NCBI RefSeq assembly: GCF_025118155.1
Contig: NW_026251392.1
Coordinates: 248,001-312,000, forward strand
Source: Cokeromyces recurvatus
Lineage: Eukaryota > Mucoromycota > Mucoromycetes > Mucorales > Mucoraceae
Reading direction: 5' to 3'
DNA length: 64,000 nucleotides
Under the pieces are notes generated by a model that was not told where the DNA came from, made no database searches, and worked only from the letters and a program-made list of their open reading frames with translations. Numbering within the stretch: the stretch's first letter is position 1; each line of letters begins with the position of its first letter. Below, in pieces: positions 45,152 through 56,846 of the stretch. Both the position numbers and the translations under genes were made by a program.

Positions 45152-46620
45152 TTGATAGATTTATATGTATAATATAGAAAGGAAAAAAAAAAAAAATTAA
45201 TATTTCGATTTCTATTTTCAATATCGCAATTTCTGAGTTTATTATGCCTCATAACAGAATAAATCAGCATACATATTCCTCTTTTAAAGTAATAAAAAAT
45301 GCTTATCGACATGCTAGTTTATGTTTATTAACAATAATCATCCATAGCTTATTTTATACATAGAACTATCTTATCTACTATAGACAATAGTAACTACATG
45401 AATAGTCGTTTATTTTATTATACATGTGATATATATACACAACAATATATCATCACATGGAGGCGTACTATGCATTACTTGTTGTACAATAGTGAATACA
45501 AATTTAGATATCATCTAATTCGTCTTTATTTAAACTATCATGGACTGTCCTATTATAAGTAACAATGGAGCCTTTTTATATATATATATGAGATCACGGA
45601 AGAAAACAGAAATACGAATATTTGTGTAACTAAGAGACAAAACTAGATGAATCGATATTTATAATTTGGTTAGGTTAGAGACAAAATAGCACTAAAATTA
45701 GAATAGGTAAACTTCCTATAGAGATGATACGCCTTACCTATCAACAGGGAAGTCATGACTATTTTATTTGTAAGGAATATGATGACTTTAGTAGTATGTA
45801 TGCTATGTTATATTGTCACAAATATATAGGACAAGCTTATGATTTACTATTAAGCAACTTGTTAATCTATCTCCTTTTTTTTTCTTCTTTTTTGTCTTGA
45901 ATGTTTATGAGCAGAAGTATCTATCTAAACTTGAAAGTGTTAATGGTTACTCTATATTTAAGTGAAAATTTAAACTATCAGGTATCGAAACTAGTTAATA
46001 AGAACTGACTGAAGCCTAGAGAGGTAATACTGACGGCAGAAAGTTGATTTATCTTCGTTTCTTTTTTTTTCTAAGGCATATTACACGCTCTTTGTTTGCT
46101 CTTGACACGAATGAATCCTCAATAAAGCGTATTTTAATTTGATGATCGCATCTATGACAGTTAAAACCTAATGAAAAAATGAAATGTTATCTTGATGTTT
46201 GATATTCAGGAACAAGTTTTGTCAAACATGAAAAAAAAAGTATCAACAGCTTTATTATACGATTTACTCATAGAACATGGCAGGATAAATTTATATTTAT
46301 GACGATTTCACAGCAATAGGATACAGTTGTTTGATAACAGTTAGAGTAGATAAGTTATTAATAAGTGGAGTTAGATTTGGCAACTAACTGTAAAATCTAT
46401 TCAGAAATGAGGATATTTTTTCTTAGATACGTGATGGTTTTTGTATCTATAATAAACACTTTAATCTATGTTTGTTTGAGTACAATGAACTAAACTTCCA
46501 ATGTTTAATTAAGAATGTTGCGTTAAGCTTGTTAGAACTGAGTAGAATGACTTTCTAAGAATGACAAAACTCAGCAAAAGTTATAGAAAATAGAAAAAAA
46601 AAAAGAGGAGAAAATAATGT
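45152..46620. other. Intergenic, nothing recognised
   Basis: About 1.5 kb of AT-rich DNA with short poly(A)/poly(T) runs. No sustained frame, inverted repeat or known element copy seen. Confidence 0.55.
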
Positions 46621-46629
46621 TCGATTAGT

Positions 46630-47010
46630 CTAAACCAGGTGCACCGCGTGGAGGTTGAACATTAAGCACCCATTTTCGCAACCACGAATGGTTACGGGGA
46701 ATTTCAACCCTTTAAAGTACCTAAAAAGCAACAACTACTTGCTCTGCCTCATATGCTTCCCATCTTCAAACATTCTACGAACCTCTGAGACGTGGCATAG
46801 GTGACGTTCCCATTAGAAGCTCTTGAACAGAGGTAGCTTATGAAGCTAGTAGGTTGCTCCCTTAAAGCCACATTAAAAGAAAAAAGAAAAAAAAAGACTT
46901 TTACTTTTCATACTGCCTCATATGCCTCCCATCTTCAAACATTCTACGAACCTCTGAGACGTGGCATGGGTGACGTTCCCATTAGAAGCTCTTGAACAGA
47001 GGTAGCTTAC
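46630..47010. repeat. Two 96-bp direct repeats in a GC-richer island, SINE- or ncRNA-like
   Basis: Unit 1 at 46744-46839 and unit 2 at 46913-47008 share about 94 of 96 positions (both begin CTGCCTCATATG and end GAGGTAGCTTA). A purine-rich spacer separates them. A GC-rich stretch at 46630-46710 (GGTGCACCGCGTGGAGG) precedes them. There is no open frame. On the minus strand GGTTCGTAGAA resembles a pol III B box. Unknown function. Confidence 0.75.
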
Positions 47011-47450
47011 ATACTACTCAGCAAAAGTCTCAGTTAGTACAATAAGTAATATCTATACCACATCTTCTTGTTGAACTATTCAGGCCTATGTATGCATGCA
47101 TTTGCTTATTTTAATTGAATAAAAATAATATAATGAGTACATAAACATCTAAATACTAGTTAAATAAAAGGAAGTAGTGTACTTACATCTATTCTTCTAA
47201 AGTAAGTGTTCTAGACATTAGATTGCTTGACGATAATATGAAAACAAAAGAAAACAAAAAATAACTAGAAAATACAACTTATAAATAAAGGGGTAGTTTA
47301 TAAATAACTATTAAATGATCGTTTGCTATTGTCCAATCAAAATAGGCTTCTTCTTACTCAAAAGAAGTATTTGTAACACACATATCCAACTTTTATCACG
47401 TCTTAATCATTTGAAATCATAAATAACAAATCTGCAGAAGGATGATAACA

Positions 47451-47797
47451 TGTTGTGATATTTCTTGTAAAATATCAAATAAAAGTATTATAATAAAAAG
47501 ACAAAAAAAAACGTCAAGGAGAGTGAACAATGGTTCTAAAGTCAATGATTTTTATTTATGAATTTAAATTGATAGGGTATTTATAAGGATTGTTAAAGAG
47601 GTCTGAGATAAAATGCGAGTCATAAAAGTGTTAGTTAACGACTGAATAAGGTATGTTATTATTATTATAGATAATGAAGTGTTTGAAGCTTTAATATTAT
47701 TTGATGGAGTGGATCAAGAGAGCTTTTCAGGGGAATCTAGATAGAATTCCTTGATCCGCTTGTTTAATCAGGGAACATGACATTATAAATCAGCTCA
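47451..47797 (-). mobile_element. Ty3-type solo LTR (about 347 bp)
   Basis: On the minus strand it starts TGAGCTGATTTATAATGTC and ends CACAACA, with an internal TTATAAATA promoter-like box. It matches the copy at 62279-62561 along its length and the fragments at 49993-50056 and 51957-52116. It lies next to a gene remnant (47798-47990). Confidence 0.82.
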
Positions 47798-48230
47798 TGG
47801 CAATATGTATAAATGCAGATTATTATATTTTTTTTTAAAAAAAAAAGAAGAAGCAAAGTACACATTACCACTGTTGCAAGTGTCTATTCTCTCAAAAGGG
47901 TTACCACGAACGATAATTGCTAGTTGGTTATAACAAAAACTAACTTCATGCGTCCATTTCATACAATAATTAGTCATCTTATCAGCTTAAGTATAGCACG
48001 TTGTATTTAGATTGATTTCTGTCATATTATTTGGATCAAACATACTTCATATGCTTGTCAGAAAAGAAGATAAAAAACGAAAGGTTTATATAGTCATTAC
48101 CGAAAAGTATATGTGTATATATGTACATGTAATGAGCTACTTATTATGTTTGCTTACTTTTTCTTAGAGAGCATAGCAGAAATATCAAACTCACTTAAAT
48201 TCTTTGGCACGTCAAAGTTACGTTATTATT
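47798..48230 (-). pseudogene. Gene remnants next to an LTR
   Basis: Two minus-strand blocks look coding: NFDVPKNLSEFDISAMLSKK, ending at a GTAAGC donor at 48157, and YCMKWTHEVSFCYNQLAIIV with RGNPFERIDTCNSG, ending at a GTAATG donor near 47866. I do not recognise them. The LTR at 47451-47797 begins where further exons would be expected, so the gene was probably cut by it. Confidence 0.35.
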
Positions 48231-48513
48231 AGGTATATCAAATACATATTCTTTAAAGTACTCTTGCTATAGCATTCTCTTTTTTCTTTCTTTCTTTTAT
48301 GTACACTGTATTTCAGTAATGGTATTAAAGTCGTTTAACTATTAAATATATAAATTCCTTTTTTTTTATAATCCTAATGATATTAATATACTCATATTTC
48401 TTTTCAGTAAAAACCTAGTGCAAAGTAGTGTTTGTTATCATAATAATGTAAGAAAGAAAGAAAAAAAGAAGAAGAAGAAGAAGATCAATAAGGAACATTA
48501 GAACATCATTTAC

Positions 48514-48653
48514 CTTCGTTTGCTGATGACTGTCGTTGGGTAATAGGTTGCTCGAGAAAAGAATCAAAAGTTGTTTCTACATTAGAAATAGCTTGCTTAA
48601 AATATCCGCCCCCATTCTGAAGTAGCTTCACTAGAACTAAAGAAACCGCTCAT
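48514..48653 (-). pseudogene. Golgin-like N-terminal exon remnant
   Basis: The minus strand starts MSGFFS and, after a one-base shift, reads NGGGYFKQAISNVETTFDSF and LEQPITQRQSSANE before a GTAAATG donor. This recalls the N-terminus of coiled-coil golgins of the TMF/Sgm1 type. No coiled-coil body follows. Weak evidence. Confidence 0.35.
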
Positions 48654-49128
48654 TATTAAATCATTTAAAAGCTTTATATGAATGGGATTTCAAAAAAAAA
48701 AAAAAAAGGAAATACGTATACATAAAAGAAATACAAGTTTTCTAATAAGTACTCAATATCTTTAATATATTGTACTCATCTTAGTTAATTTAAAAAAAAT
48801 AATAATTTGATTGTAAAGGAAGAAAAATAATCATGATAGTTTCTCTGATAAGAAATTAGTCAATAGTTTACATAATTACTACTACATTACATCTTATATT
48901 TCCTATATTTTTTATGTTATAAGTTCTCTACTTGTTTTATACTTCTTAAAGTCAATTTGGAGCAAAAAGATATTTTATTATACAAACAATAGTTAAAGAA
49001 GGCGCAAGATTATTAAAAGACGCGTAAGAAAAGATATATTTATTTATTTTTATTTTCATTTTTATTTCATATATAAAAAAAGTGAATCCCCAATTCGTCA
49101 ACAGTAAAAATAATAATATTTACTGCAG

Positions 49129-49170
49129 TCCAAAGGTGGCCGCGTGGAGGCTAGGATTCGTTGCACCTTC
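49129..49170 (+). repeat. tRNA-Glu-like 5' half, possible SINE head
   Basis: TCCAAAGGTGGCCGCGTGG followed by a TAGGATTCG stretch resembles the 5' half of a tRNA-Glu (TCC...GGTGG...GTGG...TAGGATTCG). No T-arm or acceptor 3' half follows, so it is not a tRNA gene. A similar GGTG..CCGCGTGGAGG stretch is at about 46638-46655. Confidence 0.3.
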
Positions 49171-49195
49171 TTTGTTCTTGTATTTTTTATTTTTA

Positions 49196-49361
49196 CTAGG
49201 AGGTTAGAAAAAACCCATAGCTATCACAATATGTAACGCCCTCTGAAACAACAAGATACCCTACAATGTCCTCCTAATTCAAGGAGGGCAAGATAGGGTG
49301 TCTTGTTGATTCAGAAGGCGTTACATAAGTGGTAACTATGAGAAAAAGAATTTCCTCCTAG
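49196..49361. mobile_element. Foldback (MITE-like) palindrome, about 166 bp
   Basis: Nearly the whole stretch is self-complementary: CTAGGAGG...ATGTAACGCC...AACAAGATACCCTA on the left pairs with its reverse complement on the right, around a centre near 49278. The inner ATGTAACGCC / GGCGTTACAT arms are perfect. There is no ORF. It would fold into a long hairpin if transcribed. Confidence 0.85.
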
Positions 49362-50411
49362 GGCAGGGAAGAAGAAGAAGAATAAAATAGTATTATTTAA
49401 TGACTTACCTACAAAAGAAATAGTAATAATAAAGAAGAAAAAGAAGAAAAAATAACTTTGAATATCTACTTTTTTATAAGAATAAGGAGGTTGTTGTTGT
49501 AAATTACAGTCACAATCATATGAAATCGATAAGAATATGTGTTACCCCACATTTAATACAGTTACATTATTTAATTTTCTTCCTTTCTTATAAAAAGTAA
49601 CAATGTGTAGAATAGTAAAATGTTGTCAATTTTATATCTTCTTTATGACTATATGAAATGTGTTTATGTTAAAGAAAAGAAAAGAAAAGTAAATAAAATA
49701 AATGTCTTTTTTTTTCACTTTTTTGTTGTTTATATTCTCATAAACTTTCTTTTTTCCTATTTAGGCAACTAATATGCATCTCATTTACAAAATACTACTA
49801 TTTTCTAACAAGGGGTATTTGATAAGTCTAGTCTCCCTTGTGTTGTGCTTAAAATCATTCTTTTGCCCAAATGATGTTGTAAAGATTAACAATTTTAGAT
49901 TCTTTGATGTATGCTATGAAAACCAGTTTAAGTATCTTTGACTTGCATTCACAGTAATCTTTCCTCCCTTTTTAAATACAAAGATATGTTATAGATAATG
50001 AATTCTTTGATCCGCTTGTTTAATTAAGGAATATGACATTATAAGTCAGCTCGTAATATTATCCTCCCTCTAGGTTAGAACTACGCTTTTCTTAAGCATC
50101 ATTAAACATGTGTTGAAATAAGCAGTACACTTCATGTTGAAATTTGGAATTATATTTGTGAATAAGCATGTGTTAGGATAATATTTGTGATTCACGCAAT
50201 AGCATTATGGGTTGGTAAGATAAAATGTGGAAAAGAATGAAATAAGTGAAACAGGTGATATGCATGTAAAAAAATAAACTGTGAGGTAACTTATCTGTAA
50301 CGTGACCGCATTCACCAAAAATGAAGTTATAAAAGAGAGAATTATTTTATTTTATTTTATTTTATTTTATTTTATTTTATTTTTTTTTTTTTAATATTTG
50401 TTTGTATATTT
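49362..50411. other. AT-rich repeat-region filler with an LTR fragment
   Basis: Contains an LTR fragment at 49993-50056 (CTTTGATCCGCTTGTTTAAT, on the minus strand matching the LTR start but with an internal deletion) and an ATTTT repeat at about 50342-50390. No gene seen. Confidence 0.6.
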
Positions 50412-51841
50412 TCATAATAAATACTCTTCTCCAGTTTCTGAATAACATTTAACTTTTTTGATGGCTACGATAGTATTATACGTGAGTAGGATAAAGTAGT
50501 ATATATATATATAATAGATAATTTTAGGTCTTCTCATTAGAGATAATATATTTCTTATAGCAAGTGCTATTGTTAAGGATGATTTATCAGTGATTGCTCC
50601 AAGTACACAAAATCTAGTAAATATATCAACAACTAGAAGGATGTAGTTATTTCTTTGTAAAAATGTTGTCATAGGTCTAGCGGTGTCAATACAAATATGG
50701 TTTCATGGAGCATTAGCATAAACTGATTTTAATGGATAATATCCATGTTTTGCTAGGTTAAAATGTTGACAATCAGGACAGTCTTTTACTGTGTCAAGAG
50801 CATCTTCTTTTAAGCTTTGTCCGATGAATTCCTTCACTATATAAAGTTGTTACTATAGCTTGAGCACCACGATGTCCTTCTAAATAAGTCTTTATAAGTA
50901 GCTTTGGTCTTTCTTCTAGTGCTGGTGTTATTAAATCAGCAGGGCATCATCACACGAGATGTAAGAATAGATCCATCGTCGTTGACAATTTGTAAAGTAA
51001 TAATGGTCTTAGGAGTTTTATCCCCAATCAGCATTTTTTTCAGGTTCGAAAAGACGTGATAAAGAATCTGGAAGTATATTGTGAATATCAGGTCTGTGAA
51101 TAATTTTAAAGTCATAATCCAAGATGGTATCAAGCCAATTGATCATCATAGAATTGGCAACGGGTTGAGTATGGAGGAAAGTAAGAGCTTTATGGTCGGG
51201 TATATAAGATAAAAGGAATTCCCCCATAAGAATGGATGAAACTTCTTTAAAGCAAATATGATACCAAGTAATTCTCTTTTGGAAGTTGAATAATTTCTTT
51301 CAGAAGCAGAAAGTGAACGAGCCATAAAACCAATATATCTTGTTTTGTTGTCAATGATCTGATATAGAACAGTGTCAATAGAATAGTTACTAGCGTCAGT
51401 AGCAATGTAAAATGGCTGTTGAAGATCGGGATGATGAAGAACTGGAGCCAAAGATAAAAGTTTCTGAATCTTCAGGAAGACAGTTGCTTGTTCCTTTGTC
51501 CATAAAGTATCGTTAAGTTTACCTTCAAATCTTAACTTATCCAATGGAGCGGTTACTTTTGAAATGTTAGGCAAATATTTTCTGAAATAATTTATCAAAC
51601 CCAAGAATCTTTGAATTTCTTTACCAGAAGTGGGTCGTAGCCAAGACAAAGCATTGGTGACATTACGAGGACCGATACAAAGTCTATGTTCTGTACAATT
51701 ACCAAATAAATCCTTTTTAGGTGCCAATGTTAAAGGTGAATTCCAATTGGAATTAGGCGATACGCATTTGATTACCTCGTCCTTTAACCAAGTATATAGT
51801 GATAGGTACAATAAGAGTATGGTTAGTATTAATACTTTCAT
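50412..51841 (-). pseudogene. Ty3/gypsy pol fragment (RT, RNase H, integrase), decayed
   Basis: Reading on the minus strand: RT entry (VSPNSNWNSPLTLAPKKD, HRLCIGPRN), an abrupt jump to SGKEIQRFLGLINYFRKYLP (so the RT core with its YxDD box is deleted), the RNase H-like part (FYIATDASNYSIDTVLYQ, SKRELLGIIFALKKFHPF), HKALTFLHTQ and PDSLSRL of the linker, the integrase zinc finger CPDCQHFN, and VVDIFTRF with the first catalytic Asp. Several frameshifts and a TGA replace the frame, so it is dead. It is head-to-head with the gag fragment. Confidence 0.88.
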
Positions 51842-51956
51842 TCCGTTTTCTGTTAATGAATTTTTTATGATGCTTATAATTATAGCTAACTGGATAATTA
51901 GAATTATCTAGGTCCATCATGTTATCATTACCGTCTGTATTGGATCATAAAATTAC

Positions 51957-52116
51957 TCAAGGAATTCTATCTAGTTTCTCTTGAAACTCTCTTGATCCAC
52001 TCTATCAAATAATATTAAAAACTTCTGACAATTCATTATCTATCATATCTTATTCCGTCGTAATTAACATTTTTTTGATTTGCATCTTATCTCAGCCCCC
52101 TTTAACAATTCAAGAC
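51957..52116 (+). mobile_element. Ty3-type LTR fragment
   Basis: TCAAGGAATTCTATCTAG to TTTAACAATTC matches the LTR at 62279-62561 in the same orientation. It lacks the LTR ends and the TATA-like box. The gag fragment follows directly, overlapping its end. Confidence 0.8.
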
Positions 52117-53242
52117 TCTATTGGTACTGTCTTTGATAACAAGAAAGAAGATGACATCTTGATGAAGGATTTATCTATTTCTGATATTCAAAAAGGCTCT
52201 GGCTCCGATGAGGATGCTATAGAACACTTACAGGAAACTCTTAGAAACTTATCTCAAGAACTTGCTCGTGGTGTAGCTAACAACATCGCTTCTGAAAAAT
52301 TGACTGCTTTACAGGACGAAGCAAACCGTATAACTGGATATATCAAGTTCCTAGATGAGGTTCAAACTTATTGTTCCCCTCAGTTATCTACTTCTTCTCC
52401 TTCCTCAACCCTAATTACCTCAAGTCCAAGAGATTCTCATTTCATACCAACTGATCTCCCTTTCTGCCAATGACAAGGCAATGTATGGAAAAAAAATTCT
52501 AATGTTCAAGAATCAGTGAAAGACTTGCTTGACACATTTGCTTTAGTAGCTAACTCTAGCCGATTAAACCTTGATCGTAACTGGGGTCGCCTAATAACAA
52601 TTAGGATGAATCGTGATCAACGATCATGGTTCAATGAAACTTTGAAGGGACGCTCTTTAACTTGGAAAGAAGTACGATCAATTGTAATCTATACTTATGC
52701 CTCTCAAGATGTAGCACAAGAAATCGACAATATAGATAGACTCTTGTCACTTAATATGCATCCAAATGAATCCATGGAAGCCTTTAAAAACTGTTTCCAA
52801 CGAATCCTTCGTGCAGATAAATGGGAAGATGATATTAGAACTGCTGCTATATTCAAACGTTCTTTATCTGCTTCCTTGTAAAGAAAAGTTGCTTGTTCTT
52901 TGTTAAATCTTCCTCGTAACAGCCAGGGCTCTGTTGGCAAAGTTGTAGCTAAAGCTGTTCATTCTTATCAAGTATCCCAATTACCTACAACAACTTTCCT
53001 TTATATCTATACGTTAAAGATAACTCTATTTACTTACTCAGCTATGACTAAAGCAATAGAGTTACAATTTAGAAAGGATGTTGTGGTAAAGCTTATTAGT
53101 GACAGCAATAATAGCAACAGAGACAACAGAGACAACAGTGAAACTAGTGACAGAAGAAGAAAAAGACGCGCACCTTCTCCAATTAGGAAGGCTTTGGAAG
53201 AGACTAAAAGGATAAAATCCTTTTGTTTTAATAACTTCATAG
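52075..53242 (+). pseudogene. Ty3-like gag fragment
   Basis: One frame with two stop codons (TGA at 52471-52473, TAA at 52879-52881). The gag core has RDQRSWFNETLKGRSLTWKE, then IDNIDRLLSLNMHPNESMEAF, then LPRNSQGSVGKVVAKAVHSY. A basic stretch (RRRKRRAPSPIRKALEETKR) leads to FCFNNF, which looks like a spoiled zinc knuckle. Homology to gag seems to end there. Confidence 0.75.
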
Positions 53243-54239
53243 AACCAAATAATGCTTCGATACAAGAATTTGTTCCTTATGCTTTGAATGGCATAATTGA
53301 CAAAAATAATTACAAGCTTAACAAGCTTTGTAATAACATTCTAAAGGAAGCTAAATCAAAAGATGATGCAGAAGATAGAATCAAAAATGTAATATCTCCA
53401 AAGCTTCTGGAATCAATCATTCTATTTAAAAAAAAATTGGATCTTCGTTACTCAATTTGAAGTATATTATAGGAATGATACTCAAATTGACGAATCAGCA
53501 GTAGTAACAATGAAAGATAAATATCATATTCATCCTGTTGCTAAAATCATGAATAAAAATGAAAGAGGAAGATCCTGGTACGAAATATCCATATTTTGGG
53601 ATAGATATGAGATGCTAATTACGGGAGGCTTAAGTGGAAGTAATTTATCTAATGATTTAACACCTTTTCTTGGACCAAATATACCGTTAAAAGGGCTCAT
53701 TGATATGGGCCCTCACAATACTGAAGAAATTTACACAAATTATCAAGTTAATATGACTCCACATTTCCAAGTAAGGCATTTAAGAAATTGGCTTATGTTA
53801 TCATCGTCATATAAGTGGGCATGTATTAGCGCAAACTTTTTTAAGAAGGGCTTTGCTACGATAGATCCTTTAAATATAAAAAAATCAAATCCAATAGTGG
53901 AGCTAATATCAATTATGTTACATCATATTTGTTATAAAAAAAAAATTTGAAAAAGAACAATATGATATAATATTACAGCTGCTCAAACGTTTGCCCGCTC
54001 TACAAAAGTCGCCAAATCATTATAAGCTGAAGAACTTTACAGCTATCAAAAAATATATTGATAAACACGAAGTGAGCGCAGATTTACATACTATTGTAAC
54101 TTGTATTGAAAGAGTTCAAAAGAAAAAGATAGATCTATCTGAACTCATTTCGCCTGCTGAAGTAGTGCGTCTATCTTCAAAAATATATGGATATATAAAA
54201 AAAGAAAATAAAAAAAGGCTTAACTGCTATAAATTATAA
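53243..54239 (+). pseudogene. Unidentified decayed coding region behind gag
   Basis: Three consecutive frames, shifted near 53445 and 53945 (both at A-runs), together encode about 330 residues. Sections include ASIQEFVPYALNGIIDKNN, IHPVAKIMNKNERGRSWYE, ISIFWDRYEMLITGGLSG, TPFLGPNIPLKGLIDMGPH, FQVRHLRNWLMLSSSYKWA, LLKRLPALQKSPNHYKLKNF and ISPAEVVRLSSKIYGYIKK. Composition is protein-like (Trp, Cys, Pro and His spread normally), so it was once a gene. I recognise no retrotransposon, viral or cellular domain. Confidence 0.5.
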
Positions 54240-55807
54240 CACTAAAAAAAATGCTTTCATTAGCTATTTAATTATTATCAAACGTATTATACTTAAGTTG
54301 AAGTTATATTCATGATAAATAGAGCCTTATTTCGTGCTACTGTATCTCTAAATAATGAGACCATATAAGCATTGTTTATTCTTCTTTATTTCCTTCCTTC
54401 TAATGTAGTACAGTTTGTGAATAAAGATAAATAAAAAAAATGATGTATTAACTTGAGATTTTAAAGATGCTTTGATGATAAAAGCCTATGAATATATTTA
54501 AATTTCTGCATAATATTTGACCTTAACAATGCTATGTTCTGTTTTATATGGTCTTAATAATACTATATAGTTCCTTGATAGAATATCTCTTGTGCTTTAT
54601 TATTTTAAAATCAGTCTTTTTTTTCTAGTCTCCTTTATCGAATTTGCTATAATAGATACTTTCAACGATCGAATTGTTTCAGGTCTGTCAATATAAGCCA
54701 AAAGTTATGTTCTTTTTTGTATAAAATATCTTAATACCTTCACTGGGTATACTATGTCTTAATAAACTTTTGTGCTAATTAGCTATTATCTTCTATTTAT
54801 TATCATGGGCTTTGTTTGCTGCTCTTCATTGTGCTTTAGAATACGAATAAATGATGTTGACAGTTTACCTTTATCAATGTTTCAATCGTCAATTATGTTT
54901 AAGAATAACATTCTTTATAATCTTGCTGCTACAGCAATGTATGTTTTGTTATAAAGTGTAACTTATTTCTTCCATCTCTTTTTAAACTCTTTTTATATAT
55001 GCTATACATATTTTCTAATATTGTCCAGCCACATAATCCTAAACTTTGGATAATTTATTACACGCCTAATTTCGTTCTTTGGGACAAAGTTATCTGAACA
55101 AGTTAAGCACTTTTTTGATATGTGATAAGTTATTCATTGTGATAATTGAAATTGATACTACTACCTATGATTTACCTCCCCTTCATTATAAGTTACTATA
55201 AGAGATCTAGTGGATGGGGGGGGAAATAAAGCTTTATTGTACTATTATATATACAACAATAAAATGTAGCTTTAAGAACATATAGCATGTTGAAGGCAAC
55301 TAAGGCTACCTTAGGATCGTTTAACAGTTAGCAAATATATACGCATATAAAAAGATGTGTGCGACATTATCATTTAACAAGCTTTTAGAGCACTTCCCTC
55401 TACCTCTCTCCCTTCCCCAAAGAAAAAAAAAGTTTTCAACTTAAAATTTCAATTATGCTTACAAAATAAAAATACACTCTATAGCTTATTTATTTAAAAT
55501 AGCCGAATATCCAAGGATATCTTATAAAAATAAACAAAAATAAATGAAGGGTTATAAACTAATGAAAAGGAAGTGTCTTTAGAAATTGTAACAAAAAAAA
55601 ATCAAATGATATAGTAATTGAAGAAGAAGAAAAGAAGGGGAAGAAGGGAGGAAGACAAGTTGAATTATTTGATCCAATAACAGCCACCAGCTAAACTGAG
55701 TTTGAATAATAACTTGACAGGGTGGTTAATGTGGAGCAAGAAAAAAAAAAAAAAGGGAATTTAGACAACTACTCATACACCATTTTTATTATTTTGTACA
55801 TAACATA
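54240..55807. other. Intergenic, no gene seen
   Basis: About 1.6 kb AT-rich. The short frame at 54772-54954 has no support. Poly(G) at 55217-55226 and poly(A) tracts occur. The final 200 bp are probably the uS15m promoter. Confidence 0.6.
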
Positions 55808-56707
55808 ATGTTCAGTCGATTAAATCAATCTAGTCTTGGACATTTTGGTAAATAAATAATTAGACTTTTAGATTTTTAGCTCTTTTGCTTATAACCTTTT
55901 TTTTTTGGCGGCGGTGGGGAATTTCGATATAGTTCCTAAAAGTACCCCTAGTCTTTTAAAACATCAATTTCATGGATCAGCCATTACTTTTGCAAAGAAA
56001 CATCCTAAACAAGTTAAAAAAGAAAATCTTGCTAAACGTGCTGCCAAACTAGCCGAGTATGAGCGTACAAAGCCTTCACCCGTTGTGTCGAAATCAGCAC
56101 CATTCTTTGATTCTCTCATTACACCTGCTGCAGCCTATCAACAACAACAACAAGGTTATCAACATTTTTTAACAAAGAATGATGAGCAGGTTCTGTTTGA
56201 AGAGATGCCCAAGAAGCTTATTGAACAAAATCACATGGCTGCGATAGACGGTATGGAAGAAGCTGTTAAGGCTGAACAAAAAAAAGTAGCCATGTTTCAA
56301 AAAATCATTGGTCTCCAAAATGCGAATGCCAAGGCAATACAGATTTGGAATGTTCATCAAGCTATTGATTGGTTTAAGAGAAAAGAAGGTGATACGGGTA
56401 GCCCTGAAGTCCAAGGTAAAAGAAATAAAAAAAAAGTATATTCAAAATTGTTTATGAAACAAAGTATTCATGTATATTATTATTATTGTTATTGTTATAG
56501 CTGCTATTTTAACCGTCCGTATACATAATTTAAATTCACATTTAAATCAACATCGTAAAGATAAACATAACTATAAACAGCTACGTACTATGGTTCATCA
56601 ACGAGCAAGAATTCTTAAATATCTTAAATCAAAAGATGCTACTAGATATTATAAATGCTTAAATAACTTGGGCTTAGAGCCTAGAGCTGTTGAAGGTGAA
56701 ATCACTA

Positions 56708-56712
<5 letters not shown>
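55808..56712 (+). CDS. MRPS15: Mitochondrial small-subunit ribosomal protein uS15m
   Basis: Exons 55808-55847, 55933-56415 and 56501-56712 give 244 aa. The start is MFSRLNQSSLGHF, spliced with a GTAAATAA donor to a GATATAG acceptor so that the next residues are VPKSTPSLLKHQFHGSAI. A frame open from 55905 lacks an ATG and includes intron sequence. The N-terminus is basic with Ser/Arg, suiting mitochondrial import. The uS15 signature is GDTGSPEVQAAILTVRIHNL, then HLNQHRKDKHNYKQLRTMV, then ARILKYLKSKD. The N-terminal extension is typical of fungal mitoribosomal S15 (yeast Mrps28). Confidence 0.92.

Positions 56713-56755
<43 letters not shown>
56711..56755. repeat. Poly(A) tract, 45 bases, starting at the uS15m stop codon
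   Basis: The TAA stop at 56710-56712 runs directly into the homopolymer. This could be a replication-slippage tract. Confidence 0.95.
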
Positions 56756-56756
<1 letters not shown>

Positions 56757-56846
56757 CATATATGTATGTATATACACATATATTATATATCTATAAAGTA
56801 TAGATTGAATGAACATAATAAACGAGGATACTTAATGAATGAATGA

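Noticed and set aside
49129..49170. tRNA-Glu gene
   Set aside because: Only a 5'-half resemblance; no anticodon arm, T-arm or acceptor pairing follows.
54772..54954. Small plus-strand frame of 60 aa
   Set aside because: Hydrophobic AT-driven composition and no supporting signal.
55905..55932. Upstream start for uS15m in the same frame
   Set aside because: There is no ATG there, and the better model splices MFSRLNQSSLGHF to VPKSTPS with the acceptor at 55932, so this stretch is intron.
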